From assembly GCF_009729205.1 (NCBI RefSeq), contig NZ_VTHB01000007.1:1-64000 (forward strand): a stretch of DNA of 64,000 nucleotides, in the 5' to 3' direction. The stretch is from Mycobacteroides sp. CBMA 271. Its GTDB lineage: Bacteria > Actinomycetota > Actinomycetes > Mycobacteriales > Mycobacteriaceae. Position numbers and translations under genes: made by a program. Shown here piece after piece: positions 1 to 8,562 of the stretch. Under the pieces are notes generated by a model, which made no database searches, had not been told where the DNA came from, and worked only from the letters and a program-made list of their open reading frames with translations. Positions within the stretch are counted from its first letter, which is position 1, and the number at the start of each line of letters is the position of its first letter.

Positions 1-304
1 ACTGGGCAGTGGAGCCCGCCAACAACCGCACACCGCGACGTATCCGCAGCTTAACCACCGCCACATAGTCTTGCGCCTCAATGGATTCGACCTCACCGAC
101 ATCGGCGCCGGCCACACGCACCTTCGCTCTATCCGGCAGATTCAACGCATTAACAAACCGCGCAGTCAACCCGTACGCATCCGAACCGATACCCGGAGCC
201 GGCAGATCCAAACTCGCCAGCGTCGGCGGATCACACGCAGCCACAGCCGCCGCAATCACCGCCGCGGCAGCCCGAGCCAGCGACCGCCTGAAACCGGCAT
301 TCAT
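1..304 (-). CDS. MCE-family lipoprotein (MceE/LprK-like), 5' part only
   Basis: The first 101 codons of a gene that runs off the left edge. Residues 1-24 form a lipoprotein signal with two Arg, an Ala-rich core and lipobox VAAC (Cys24). From about residue 41 an MlaD/MCE domain starts; GLTARFVNALNLPDRAKVRV followed by AGADVGEVESI is the usual first half of this fold. MCE proteins form periplasmic lipid-transport channels with YrbE permeases and an MceG ATPase. A lipidated member normally sits in the E position of an mce operon, but here no mce gene lies upstream, so it is either an orphan or the first gene of a rearranged locus continuing to the left. Start ATG at 304; the ribosome-binding site is weak. 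The family call is secure; the subfamily is inferred from the lipobox. Confidence 0.85.
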   Translation of the reverse strand, partial: MNAGFRRSLARAAAAVIAAAVAACDPPTLASLDLPAPGIGSDAYGLTARFVNALNLPDRAKVRVAGADVGEVESIEAQDYVAVVKLRIRRGVRLLAGSTAQ

Positions 305-336
305 CAATTAATCACTTTCTGGTGCAATCTATTTCA

Positions 337-350
337 GGGAACAAGTTCCA
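337..350. promoter_or_regulatory. KstR-like palindrome upstream of the MCE gene
   Basis: The sequence GGGAACAAGTTCCA contains the perfect palindrome GGAAC-AA-GTTCC. It fits the KstR consensus TnnAACnnGTTnnA at all positions except the first T. It lies 33-46 bp upstream of the MCE start codon, in the 205-bp gene-free stretch 305-509. KstR is the TetR-family repressor of cholesterol catabolism in mycobacteria and is known to control mce4. The link to this gene is inference from one site. Confidence 0.4.
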
Positions 351-509
351 CTAAGTCCAACGAAACGCATCTACGAAGGAGCCGACGCAGAATGGCAGCG
401 AACGTTCAACACCACACGTGAACCGTCATGGTGAATTAACCTGAATCACAACACCTTTTCCCTGCCATCACGTGACAGGCCCCTCGATGCCCGAGGGTCA
501 AGTCGCCAA

Positions 510-1448
510 TTATCTGGCGGCGCGGAGCGCTTCGGTTTGGATCTGATAGCCATTGGGGCACAGGCGTTTAAGCAGAGGTCCATAGGCGCCGCTGCGATGC
601 AGCAGCGCGACAATGGCCCGGGCAGAGGCGATCATGATCGCGTCGCCGCGATGCGAGGTGGCCAGTCCGCTGATGTGGCGAATCCGGCGCGGCATGAGCG
701 CGAGCCCCGCCCGGGAAAGTGCCGGATACATCCCGAATAACGCGGCCTTGACGGGGTCATGATCGAGGGCACGCGGATGCAAGATGGCGTCCAGGGCGCC
801 GCGGGTCTGTTCGTTGACACAGATCAAATGCCGTGAAGCTGCCCATAGCTCGCGGTACTCGGCGCGAGTGCACGGAATGTGGTCCGGCATGAGATCTCCG
901 GAGATGCCATGCCGCGCCGCCGCCGAGCGAACGTCGTCATAGTCGATCCCAAAGGTCTCGAAAGCCATTGCCGCTTCAGCAAAAAATTGATCCTGCTCGC
1001 TAGCAGTCAGACCTCCGACGAGGGTCTGGTAGGCATAGAACACCGAATGCCACGACAGCATGTGGTTCCCTAGCCGCAAGTACGGGTCCATCGCGCTGTA
1101 CTGCTCACCGGTCATGGGCTCACTACCGACAATGCGGGCGTGCAGCCGATCTAGCCGCAGATTGGCTGCGGCCACCGTGCCGGTATCCGCGAACACCGCG
1201 GTCAGGAAGTAGTAAAAGGTGCGGTTGAGCCGCCCGAGGGGATCTTCGCGATAGCGACTATGTTCCTCCAACGCCGCTGCACCGTGCGCGCTACAGACCA
1301 TGTCCAGCACGAATGAGCGCATCACCCCCGGGATCGCGGCCGGGTGCGACCACACCCTCCACGAGACCGATCCGGGCCCGAACAAGCCCTCATCGGGCCG
1401 CACGGTCGGCAGCTCAAGGTGGAACTGCTGATCGGCAACACTCGTCAC
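510..1448 (-). CDS. DUF2236 (MpaB/Lcp-like) oxygenase family protein A
   Basis: A 312-residue protein of the DUF2236 family, which includes the heme-dependent latex-clearing protein Lcp and fungal MpaB. The family hallmark FGPGSVSWRVWSHP is at residues 23-36. The central helical region contains an Arg-rich RLNRTFYYFLTAVFAD segment and the His-bearing LSWHSVFYAYQTL segment, where heme ligands lie in characterised members. No signal peptide or strong membrane helix is visible. The start is GTG at 1448. It is divergent from a TetR gene across a 39-bp dyad, which suggests repression by that TetR. A paralogue with the same opening motif lies at 13559-14632. The substrate cannot be deduced; a lipid or hydrophobic small molecule is plausible. 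Confidence 0.8.
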   Translation of the reverse strand: MTSVADQQFHLELPTVRPDEGLFGPGSVSWRVWSHPAAIPGVMRSFVLDMVCSAHGAAALEEHSRYREDPLGRLNRTFYYFLTAVFADTGTVAAANLRLDRLHARIVGSEPMTGEQYSAMDPYLRLGNHMLSWHSVFYAYQTLVGGLTASEQDQFFAEAAMAFETFGIDYDDVRSAAARHGISGDLMPDHIPCTRAEYRELWAASRHLICVNEQTRGALDAILHPRALDHDPVKAALFGMYPALSRAGLALMPRRIRHISGLATSHRGDAIMIASARAIVALLHRSGAYGPLLKRLCPNGYQIQTEALRAAR

Positions 1449-1484
1449 GACGTGACCTTTCTTTGGCTACTTCACGCACAAGAG

Positions 1485-1523
1485 ACACATTGCGTGTCTG
1501 AATATACAGAATACACAATGTGT
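1485..1523. promoter_or_regulatory. Inverted-repeat operator between DUF2236 A and TetR
   Basis: The left arm ACACATTGCGTGT is mirrored by the right arm ATACACAATGTGT. Eleven of 13 arm positions pair, around a 13-bp centre. The dyad begins 37 bp upstream of the DUF2236 start (1448) and ends 31 bp before the TetR start (1555). This is the standard position for an autoregulatory TetR operator in a divergent pair. Binding by the adjacent TetR is inferred. Confidence 0.65.
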
Positions 1524-1554
1524 TTCTAATTTCAAGACCGGTAGGGTGACCCAT

Positions 1555-2283
1555 ATGACAGCCGCCGACGACGCTGACGTTGTCGCCGACGATGACGCGA
1601 CGTTGGCGCGAGCCACCTTCGAGCTACTGGCCGGGGCGGCGGTCGCGCCGCTCCCCCGACACCGCCATCAGCTCAGTCGCGGGGACGTACGCCGATCCCA
1701 GTCTGCGCGAATCTTGGCCGCGGCAATCGAACTCTTCGGAGACCAGGGCTACGCGGAAGCCACGGTGGCACAGATCGCCGACCGGGCGGGCGTGTCGCGA
1801 CGCACCGTCTACGACCTGTACGACAGCAAGGAAGCGGTTTTCCTGCACACATACCGCTGCACACAGCTGCTGATGATCGCCGCGGCCGGCACTCGTGGTG
1901 GCGGGGACGATCTGTCCGCCCTGACGTTGCAGACCCTTCCGCGCGCCGTCCAACGACTTCTTACCGTTATCGGTGCGGCCCCGTCCGCGGCCCGGATGTT
2001 TTTCCTGGAAGCTACCGGCGCCGGACCGCGGGTGCGCATGCGCCGCAACGAGGCTATCGCCGAATTCGTTGCCGCAGTCACGCCCGGTTTACAGCAGCTA
2101 CGCGCCAGCAATGAACCTGGTTTGCCACCTTTGAGTTTGGAGCTGTCCAACGCGGTCGTAGCCTCAGTTATCGAACTGATCGTGCAGCACCTGGCTCGCA
2201 GTGGACCCGAAACGTTGCCCGATATCGCTCCCGCCATCACCGGGTTCGTCCGGGCCATTGTCGCCCCCAATTGCGGTCAGTAA
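1555..2283 (+). CDS. TetR/AcrR family transcriptional regulator
   Basis: A 242-residue TetR-family repressor with a ~45-residue leader before the DNA-binding domain. The helix-turn-helix region reads ARILAAAIELFGDQGYAEAT, then VAQIADRAGVSRRTVYDLYD, in canonical order. The C-terminal ligand domain is helical and unassigned. The start is chosen as ATG 1555 because AGGG at 1543-1546 is 8 nt upstream; a GTG at 1546 would overlap that Shine-Dalgarno. It is divergent from the DUF2236 gene with a shared dyad, so the likely role is local repression relieved by a hydrophobic ligand. It is convergent with the SUF operon end, separated by 39 bp with no obvious terminator. Confidence 0.85.
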   Translation: MTAADDADVVADDDATLARATFELLAGAAVAPLPRHRHQLSRGDVRRSQSARILAAAIELFGDQGYAEATVAQIADRAGVSRRTVYDLYDSKEAVFLHTYRCTQLLMIAAAGTRGGGDDLSALTLQTLPRAVQRLLTVIGAAPSAARMFFLEATGAGPRVRMRRNEAIAEFVAAVTPGLQQLRASNEPGLPPLSLELSNAVVASVIELIVQHLARSGPETLPDIAPAITGFVRAIVAPNCGQ

Positions 2284-2322
2284 CCGGAGCATTCCCACCC
2301 TCCCGGTTTATCCCGCAAGTGG

Positions 2323-2667
2323 CTAGACGGTGAAGCCGAGGGCGCGGAGCTGCTCGCGCCCGTCATCGGTGATCTTGTCTGGGCCCCACGGTGGCACCCA
2401 TACCCAGTTGATCTTGATGTCCTTGACCAGACCGGTGCCGACGAGCGCATTACGCGACTGATCCTCGATCACATCGGTGAGCGGACATGCCGCCGACGTC
2501 AGCGTCATATCGATGAGCGCGACCTTGCCGGCCTCTCCCTCTTCGATATTGATCCCGTACACGAGCCCCAGGTCTACGACGTTGATACCGAGTTCGGGGT
2601 CCACGACATCGCGCATCGCCTCTTCGAGATCCTCGAGAAACTTCACGTCTTCGGAAACTTCAGTCAT
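2323..2667 (-). CDS. sufT: SufT-like MIP18/DUF59 iron-sulfur assembly factor
   Basis: A 114-residue MIP18-family (DUF59) protein; the core VVDPELGINVVDLGLVYGI and the later TSAACPLTD with its conserved Cys are typical. Members help mature Fe-S proteins and often close SUF operons; the M. tuberculosis equivalent is Rv1466. The start is set at ATG 2667 because this ATGA overlaps the sufU stop, and the upstream in-frame residues are sufU sequence read in another frame. The tail contains NWVWVPPWGPDKIT, a usual C-terminal motif of this family. It is the last gene of the seven-gene SUF operon and therefore probably co-transcribed from the sufR promoter. Confidence 0.88.
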   Translation of the reverse strand: MTEVSEDVKFLEDLEEAMRDVVDPELGINVVDLGLVYGINIEEGEAGKVALIDMTLTSAACPLTDVIEDQSRNALVGTGLVKDIKINWVWVPPWGPDKITDDGREQLRALGFTV

Positions 2668-3116
2668 CGCTTCACCTCTAGATGTTCCGTTGCTTGAACA
2701 AGAGCGTCCTTGAATGCCATCCATCCTAGGAGCGCGCATTTGACACGGGCCGGATACCGCGAAACCCCGGCGAAGGCGACGCCATCGCCGATGACGTCCT
2801 CATCGCCGTCGATGGTGCCGCGTGAAGAGATCATCTCGTTGAACGCGGCCACCGTCTTGAGCGCCTCGTCCACCGTCAGCCCGATCACCTGATCGGTCAG
2901 TACCGAGGTGGCCGCCTGGCTGATGGAGCAACCTTGACCGTCATAGGACACATCGGCAATGCGGTTGTCGTCCAAGGCGACTCGCAGCGTCACCTCATCA
3001 CCGCACGTCGGGTTCACGTGCTGCACCTCAGCCGCGAACGGCTCACGCAGCCCGCGGTGATGCGGATGCTTGTAGTGGTCCAGGATCACTTCCTGGTACA
3101 TCTGTTCCATGCGCAT
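2664..3116 (-). CDS. sufU: SufU sulfur-transfer / Fe-S assembly protein
   Basis: A 150-residue SufU. The three conserved cysteines are visible as NPTCGDE (Cys38), GQGCSIS (Cys63) and RVKCALLGW (Cys127), with the Asp after Cys38 completing the usual zinc site. In Gram-positive bacteria SufU accepts persulfide sulfur from SufS by zinc-ligand exchange. The ~20-residue insertion between Cys63 and Cys127 separates SufU from IscU. The gene overlaps sufS by one base (TGATG) and sufT by four, so translation is tightly coupled. A second in-frame Met at residue 3 is an alternative start. Confidence 0.93.
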   Translation of the reverse strand: MRMEQMYQEVILDHYKHPHHRGLREPFAAEVQHVNPTCGDEVTLRVALDDNRIADVSYDGQGCSISQAATSVLTDQVIGLTVDEALKTVAAFNEMISSRGTIDGDEDVIGDGVAFAGVSRYPARVKCALLGWMAFKDALVQATEHLEVKR

Positions 3117-4369
3117 CAGAGGAAAAACTCCTGCGCGCGACGGATTCCCGCTGTCAGCCGATCGACCTCGTCCAGCGTGTTGTAGACGGCGAAGGATGCA
3201 CGCGCCGACGCGGCGATACCGAAACGGCGGTGCAGGGGCCAGGCGCAGTGATGTCCGACCCGAATCGCGACGCCTTCGTCGTCAAGCACCTGGCCGAGAT
3301 CGTGCGCGTGGATGCCGTCCACCACAAAGGAGACGGCGCCGCCGCGGTCAACGTTCTCGGTAGGGCCAATGATGCGGACGCCCTCGATCTGTTGCAGCGC
3401 GGGGAGCGCGGCACCGACTAGCTGATGTTCGTGTGCAGCAACGGCTTCCATGCCTATCGCAGTCAAGTAATCTACGGCGGCACCGAGCCCGACTACCTGC
3501 GAGGTCATCGGCACGCCCGCCTCGAACCGCTGCGGCGGCGGCGCGTAGGTGCTGATCTCCATGGTGACGGTCTCGATCATGGAGCCGCCGGTAAGGAACG
3601 GGGGCATGGCCTCCAGCAGCTCACGGCGGCCATAGAGGACACCGACTCCGGACGGCCCGAGCATCTTGTGCCCGGAGAACGCGGCGTAGTCGACGCCCAG
3701 CTCGCGGAAGTTGACCGGCATATGCGGGACAGATTGGCAGGCGTCCAGGACCACCAGGGCACCAACGGCTTTGGCGCGACGTACCAGCTCGGCGACGGGG
3801 GCCACCGCACCGGTCACATTGGATTGATGGGTGAAGGCCACGACCTTGACGGCAGCGGTGAGCTCGAGGGAATCGAGGTCGATCCGACCGTCATCCGTCA
3901 CGCCGTACCAGCGCAGGGTGGCACCCGTCCGGCGGCAGAGCTCTTGCCACGGAACCAGATTCGCGTGGTGTTCAAGCTCGGTGATGACCACCTCATCGCC
4001 CGGGCCCACCGCGTGGTCAAACCGGCTGTCGCCGAGCGTGTAGGCCACCACGTTCAGCGATTCGGTGGCGTTCTTGGTGAAGACGATCTCACCGTCGTCC
4101 ACTCCGACGAAGCGCGCGATCGCAGCGCGGGCATCCTCGTAGGCATCGGTGGCTTCCTCGGCGAGCTGGTGCGCACCGCGATGCACCGCGGCGTTGCGCT
4201 CGGTGAGGAAAGTGCGCTCGGCATCGAGAACCTGGACCGGCCGTTGCGACGTAGCACCGGAATCCAGGTACACCAACGGTTTACCGCCGCGTACCGTCCG
4301 ACTCAGGATCGGAAAATCATCCCTGATCTCCGAGATCCGAGTCACGTCAAGCGGCACCGTAGCCGTCAT
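3116..4369 (-). CDS. sufS: SufS group II cysteine desulfurase
   Basis: A 417-residue PLP-dependent desulfurase that removes sulfur from L-cysteine to supply the SufBCD scaffold via SufU. The PLP lysine is in FSGHKMLGPSG (Lys235). The catalytic Cys375 sits in RVGHHCAWPLH, on the short loop that marks group II enzymes. The open frame extends further upstream, but that part is sufC read out of frame; ATG 4369 lies one base after the sufC stop and gives the normal N-terminus (RISEIRDDFPIL). M. tuberculosis calls this gene csd (Rv1464). Confidence 0.95.
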   Translation of the reverse strand: MTATVPLDVTRISEIRDDFPILSRTVRGGKPLVYLDSGATSQRPVQVLDAERTFLTERNAAVHRGAHQLAEEATDAYEDARAAIARFVGVDDGEIVFTKNATESLNVVAYTLGDSRFDHAVGPGDEVVITELEHHANLVPWQELCRRTGATLRWYGVTDDGRIDLDSLELTAAVKVVAFTHQSNVTGAVAPVAELVRRAKAVGALVVLDACQSVPHMPVNFRELGVDYAAFSGHKMLGPSGVGVLYGRRELLEAMPPFLTGGSMIETVTMEISTYAPPPQRFEAGVPMTSQVVGLGAAVDYLTAIGMEAVAAHEHQLVGAALPALQQIEGVRIIGPTENVDRGGAVSFVVDGIHAHDLGQVLDDEGVAIRVGHHCAWPLHRRFGIAASARASFAVYNTLDEVDRLTAGIRRAQEFFL

Positions 4370-4370
4370 G

Positions 4371-5141
4371 TCAGGCTCCTGCGGTCGCCTGCTGGGTAAA
4401 GCGCACGTAGCCGTTCTCCTCCAGCTCGTCAGCCAGCGCGGGACCGCCCGATTCGACGATGCGCCCGTCGACGAACACGTGCACGAACTGCGGCTGGATG
4501 TAGCGCAGAATCCGGGTGTAGTGGGTGATGAGTAGAACGCCACCATGCTCGCGCTCGGCGTACCGGTTGACACCCTCGGACACGATGCGCAGCGCGTCGA
4601 CATCCAGACCGGAGTCGGTCTCGTCCAGGATGGCGATCTTCGGCCTAAGCAAACCCAGCTGCAGAATCTCGTGGCGCTTCTTCTCGCCACCGGAGAAGCC
4701 CTCGTTGACGCTGCGCTCGGCGAAGGCGGAGTCGATCTCCAACTCCCCCATGGCTTCCTTGACTTCCTTGACCCAGTGCCGCAGCTTCGGGGCCTCGCCG
4801 CGTACTGCGGTGGCGGCGGTACGGAGGAAGTTCGACATCGACACGCCCGGAACCTCGACGGGGTACTGCATGGCGAGGAAGAGTCCGGCGCGCGCACGCT
4901 CATCGACGGACAGCTCCAGTACGTCCTGCCCGTCGAGGGTGATGGACCCGGAGGTCACCTGGTATTTGGGGTGTCCGGCGATGGCGTAGGACAGCGTGGA
5001 CTTACCGGATCCGTTGGGACCCATCACGGCATGCGTCTCCCCCGAGTTCACCGTCAGGTTGACGCCCTTGAGGATCTCGATGGACTCGCCCTCGGTGGGC
5101 GAGATGCTGACGTGTAGATCCTTGATTTCCAGAGTGGTCAT
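4371..5141 (-). CDS. sufC: SufC ATPase of the SufBCD complex
   Basis: A 256-residue ABC-type ATPase without a membrane domain. Walker A is GPNGSGKST (41-49), the signature is FSGGEKKRHEI (149-159), and Walker B with catalytic Glu is AILDETDSGLD (170-180). SufC binds SufB and SufD and drives conformational change during cluster assembly. The signature with Lys-Lys-Arg after SGGE is specific to SufC rather than transporter ATPases. It lies 21 bp after sufD and one base before sufS within the operon. Confidence 0.96.
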   Translation of the reverse strand: MTTLEIKDLHVSISPTEGESIEILKGVNLTVNSGETHAVMGPNGSGKSTLSYAIAGHPKYQVTSGSITLDGQDVLELSVDERARAGLFLAMQYPVEVPGVSMSNFLRTAATAVRGEAPKLRHWVKEVKEAMGELEIDSAFAERSVNEGFSGGEKKRHEILQLGLLRPKIAILDETDSGLDVDALRIVSEGVNRYAEREHGGVLLITHYTRILRYIQPQFVHVFVDGRIVESGGPALADELEENGYVRFTQQATAGA

Positions 5142-5162
5142 GATGCGCTTTCTATCTGCGAG

Positions 5163-6323
5163 TTATTGAGCGGTCGTTTGCAGTTCTTGTTCGATGGCCG
5201 CGGTAAGGCGGTCGCGCACCGACTCGACCCCGATTCGGCCGATGATGTCCTGGAAGAAACCGCGCACCACAAGGCGGCGTGCATCCTCCTCGGCGATACC
5301 GCGCGAGCGCAGGTAGAACAGCTGCTCGTCGTCGAATCGCCCGGTGGCACTGGCGTGACCGGCCCCGGCGATCTCGCCGGTCTCGATCTCCAGGTTCGGC
5401 ACCGAATCTGCCCGAGCGCCGTCGGTAAGGATCAGGTTGCGGTTCAGCTCGTAGGTGTCGGTACCGGTGGCCTCGGCCCGGATGAGAACATCGCCGATCC
5501 AGACGGTGTGCGCATCGGGCTTATTCGAGGACGGATCGCCCTGGAGCGCACCCTTGTACGTGACGTGCGAGCGGCAGTTGGGCTGCGCGTGGTCGACCAG
5601 CAGCCGGTGCTCGAAGAACTGGCCGTCGTCCGCGTAGTAGAGCCCGAGGAGTTCGGCGTCGCCGCCGGGCGCCTCGAACCGGATGGTGCCGGTGACACGA
5701 ACCAGGTCGCCACCCAGGGTGACCGCGATATGGCGCAGTACCGCATCCTTGCCGAGCTTGGCGTGGTGTGCGGTGACATGCGCCGCGTCGTCTGCCCAGT
5801 CCGCGATCGCGACGACGGTCAGCCGCGACGCGTCCTCAAGCACGAATTCGATGTTCTCGGCGTACGTTCCGCTGCCGCGGTAGTCGATGACGACAATCGA
5901 TTGGGACAATTCAGCTGCGCGAACCTGCAGATGCCCGTAGGCCACCTTTCCCTCGCCGGGGCCGACAATGGAGACCTCAATCGGGTCACCGACCACGGCC
6001 TGCTTGCCGACGGAGATCACGGTGGCCGACTGGAATGACGAGTACGCCTGTGCCGCAACCCGGTCCGATGGGACACCGCCCTGACCGAGACGCTGATCGG
6101 TACGATCCACCGTCTCCACCGTCACACCGTCAGCAGCGACGACACCCACAGTGGCTTCCGCCGTGGACACCGCGGTGCTGTCGTGCAGACCACGCAGGCG
6201 ACGCAGCGGGGTGAACCGCCACAGTTCGTCACGGCCGCCGGGCACCTCGAATGCGGCAACCTCGTAAGAGCTGAACAGTTCGCCCTTGTTGGCGCCCTCG
6301 ACAGCTTGAGTCAACTGCGTCAT
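5163..6323 (-). CDS. sufD: SufD scaffold component
   Basis: A 386-residue SufB/SufD-family protein. The C-terminal core contains the family's beta-helix landmarks (a GAGHASATGRFDDEQLFYLR motif near residue 324) and ends in the helical bundle that contacts SufC. The N-terminal ~110 residues are divergent, as usual for SufD. SufD pairs with SufB on a SufC dimer to form the scaffold on which clusters are built. Two bases separate it from sufB. Confidence 0.94.
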   Translation of the reverse strand: MTQLTQAVEGANKGELFSSYEVAAFEVPGGRDELWRFTPLRRLRGLHDSTAVSTAEATVGVVAADGVTVETVDRTDQRLGQGGVPSDRVAAQAYSSFQSATVISVGKQAVVGDPIEVSIVGPGEGKVAYGHLQVRAAELSQSIVVIDYRGSGTYAENIEFVLEDASRLTVVAIADWADDAAHVTAHHAKLGKDAVLRHIAVTLGGDLVRVTGTIRFEAPGGDAELLGLYYADDGQFFEHRLLVDHAQPNCRSHVTYKGALQGDPSSNKPDAHTVWIGDVLIRAEATGTDTYELNRNLILTDGARADSVPNLEIETGEIAGAGHASATGRFDDEQLFYLRSRGIAEEDARRLVVRGFFQDIIGRIGVESVRDRLTAAIEQELQTTAQ

Positions 6324-6325
6324 AA

Positions 6326-7753
6326 CTAGCCGACCGCACCTTCCATTTGGAGCTCGATGAGCCGGTTGAGTTCCAGCGCGTACTCCATCGGCAATTCCTT
6401 AGCGATGGGCTCGACGAATCCGCGCACCACCATGGCCATTGCCTCGTCCTCGGTCATACCGCGGCTCATCAGGTAGAACAGCTGATCGTCGCTGACCTTC
6501 GACACCGTCGCCTCGTGCCCCATGGTGACGTCGTCCTCGCGAATGTCCACGTACGGGTAGGTGTCGCTCCGGCTAATCGTATCGACAAGCAGCGCATCGC
6601 ATTTCACCGTCGAGCGGGAACCGTACGCACCCTTGTTGACCTGAACCAAACCGCGGTAGGAGGCGCGGCCACCGCCACGCGCCACCGACTTGGACACGAT
6701 GTTGCTCGACGTGTTCGGTGCCAGGTGCAGCATCTTGGCACCGGTGTCCTGGTGCTGTCCCTCGCCCGCGAACGCCACCGAAAGCACCTCGCCCTTGGCG
6801 TGCTCGCCGGTCATCCACACGGCCGGGTACTTCATGGTGACCTTGGACCCGATGTTGCCGTCGACCCACTCCATGGTGGCGCCGGCCTCGGCGCGAGCGC
6901 GCTTGGTGACCAGGTTGTAGACGTTGTTCGACCAGTTCTGGATCGTCGTGTAGCGGCAACGGCCACCCGGCTTCACGATGATCTCCACCACCGCCGAATG
7001 CAGCGAATCGGACTTGTAGATCGGTGCGGTACAACCCTCGACGTAGTGCACGTAGGCACCCTCATCGACGATGATGAGCGTCCGCTCGAACTGGCCCATG
7101 TTCTCGGTGTTGATGCGGAAGTAGGCCTGCAGCGGGATATCAACCTTCACACCCGGCGGCACGTAGATGAACGATCCACCGGACCACACCGCGGTGTTGA
7201 GCGCAGAGAACTTGTTATCCCCGGCGGGGATGACGCTGCCGAAGTACTTCTTGAACATTTCCGGGTGCTCGCGCAGGCCGGAGTCGGTGTCCAGGAAGAT
7301 AACCCCTTGCTGCTCAAGGTCTTCGCGGATCGAGTGGTAGACGACCTCGGACTCGTACTGCGCGGCGACGCCGGACACCAGGCGCTGCTTCTCCGCCTCG
7401 GGGATGCCGAGCCTGTCGTAGGTGTTCTTGATGTCCGCGGGCAGGTCGTCCCAGGATGCGGCCTGCTTCTCGCTGGACCGCACAAAGTACTTGATGTTGT
7501 CGAAGTCAATGCCCTCGAGATCCGATCCCCAGTGCGGCATCGGCTTCTTGTCGAAGGTACGCAGCGCCTTGAGTCGGATATCGAGCATCCACTCGGGCTC
7601 GTTCTTCTTGGATGAGATGTCGCGTACGACCGCCTCCGACAGGCCACGCTGGGCGCTGGCGCCCGCGACATCCGAGTCGGACCAGCCATAGCCGTAGGTT
7701 CCCAGGGACGCGATCGTTTCGTCCTGGGTCAGCACCTCGCGTTCGAGGGTCAT
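6326..7753 (-). CDS. sufB: SufB Fe-S cluster scaffold
   Basis: A 475-residue SufB, about the family's usual length, with YFVRSSEKQAASWDDLP near residue 90, the core segment VHYVEGCTAPIYKSDSLHSA (residues 236-255), and the late GHEATVSKVSDDQLFYLMSR. It builds and transfers [4Fe-4S] clusters with SufC and SufD. Some mycobacteria, including M. tuberculosis, carry an intein in SufB. Here the sequence is continuous and normal in length, so no intein is present. The start overlaps the sufR stop by four bases. Confidence 0.95.
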   Translation of the reverse strand: MTLEREVLTQDETIASLGTYGYGWSDSDVAGASAQRGLSEAVVRDISSKKNEPEWMLDIRLKALRTFDKKPMPHWGSDLEGIDFDNIKYFVRSSEKQAASWDDLPADIKNTYDRLGIPEAEKQRLVSGVAAQYESEVVYHSIREDLEQQGVIFLDTDSGLREHPEMFKKYFGSVIPAGDNKFSALNTAVWSGGSFIYVPPGVKVDIPLQAYFRINTENMGQFERTLIIVDEGAYVHYVEGCTAPIYKSDSLHSAVVEIIVKPGGRCRYTTIQNWSNNVYNLVTKRARAEAGATMEWVDGNIGSKVTMKYPAVWMTGEHAKGEVLSVAFAGEGQHQDTGAKMLHLAPNTSSNIVSKSVARGGGRASYRGLVQVNKGAYGSRSTVKCDALLVDTISRSDTYPYVDIREDDVTMGHEATVSKVSDDQLFYLMSRGMTEDEAMAMVVRGFVEPIAKELPMEYALELNRLIELQMEGAVG

Positions 7754-8562
7754 CGTGACTCCTTCTCTTGCTCGTTTGTCGTCTGGTGCGGGCTGGGCAC
7801 CGGGTCAGGGCTGCTGTGCAGGGGGGACGTCCGCGCGGGTACGTGGGTAGTGCAAGCGCAGTCGCCGTTGGCGATGGTGGCCAACCGCTGTACATGTGTT
7901 CCTAACACTTCAGCGAAGGCCTGCTGTTCCGCCTCGCAGAGTTCAGGGAACTCGGCGGCGACGTGAGATACCGGACAGTGGTGCTGGCATATCTGCACGC
8001 CCTGCGCTGCCGGCGTCGGGCCGCCCACCTTCTGGATGCTGGCCGCGTATCCGGCCTTGGTCAGCGCGACAGCCACTTGATTCACGGCGGACTCGACGTC
8101 CGAATGAGGTGCGCAGGCGACGACATCAGTCAGGATCGAGTCGATACGTCGCCGCGCGAACGTACGAACCGCGTCGTCACCACCGATCTCACGCAACTGG
8201 CGCATGGCGGCCGAGGCCAGGTCGTCATAGGCGTGACCGAGCTTGGCGCGCCCGCTGGCGGTCAACAGGTACCGCTTGGCCGGACGCCCGCGACCGTTGT
8301 GCTGCCACGCGGCCGCGGGATTGGCGACGGCGTCACCCGCTTCAATCAGCGCGTCCAGATGACGGCGCACGCCAGCGGCCGACAACCCGAGCTGTTCCCC
8401 GATCTCACCTGCGGTGATCGGCCCGGACTCCATGAGCAGCCGGACCACGGCCGCACGAGTTTGGCCGTCATGTGACACGGCCGGAGCAGCATCCAGCACC
8501 TGCGACGCAGCAGTCCCAGGCGACGCAACGTACGCCCCCTGGAATGCTTGGCCGAATTTCAC
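7750..8562 (-). CDS. sufR: SufR Fe-S-sensing repressor of the SUF operon
   Basis: A 270-residue DeoR/ArsR-type winged-helix regulator. The HTH (TAGEIGEQLGLSAAGVRRHL) is at 50-69, followed by the Arg/Gly wing HNGRGRPAKRYLL. The C-terminal domain carries the cysteine cluster expected for a [4Fe-4S] sensor: Cys192, Cys196, Cys209, then Cys235 and Cys237. SufR binds DNA when its cluster is intact and derepresses suf during oxidative stress or iron shortage. GTG 8562 is the preferred start, matching the family's ~268-residue length; a TTG at 8580 would add six residues. A SufR-type box overlaps the start region. The tail after residue 240 is Pro/Ser/Gln-rich and probably disordered. Confidence 0.92.
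   Translation of the reverse strand: MKFGQAFQGAYVASPGTAASQVLDAAPAVSHDGQTRAAVVRLLMESGPITAGEIGEQLGLSAAGVRRHLDALIEAGDAVANPAAAWQHNGRGRPAKRYLLTASGRAKLGHAYDDLASAAMRQLREIGGDDAVRTFARRRIDSILTDVVACAPHSDVESAVNQVAVALTKAGYAASIQKVGGPTPAAQGVQICQHHCPVSHVAAEFPELCEAEQQAFAEVLGTHVQRLATIANGDCACTTHVPARTSPLHSSPDPVPSPHQTTNEQEKESR

Noticed and set aside
71..421. Plus-strand frames over the left edge
   Set aside because: They are antisense to the MCE lipoprotein gene, whose signal peptide and MCE domain are clear on the minus strand.
6326..7753. Intein in SufB, as in M. tuberculosis
   Set aside because: The protein is continuous at 475 residues with all SufB motifs; no splicing-domain sequence is present.
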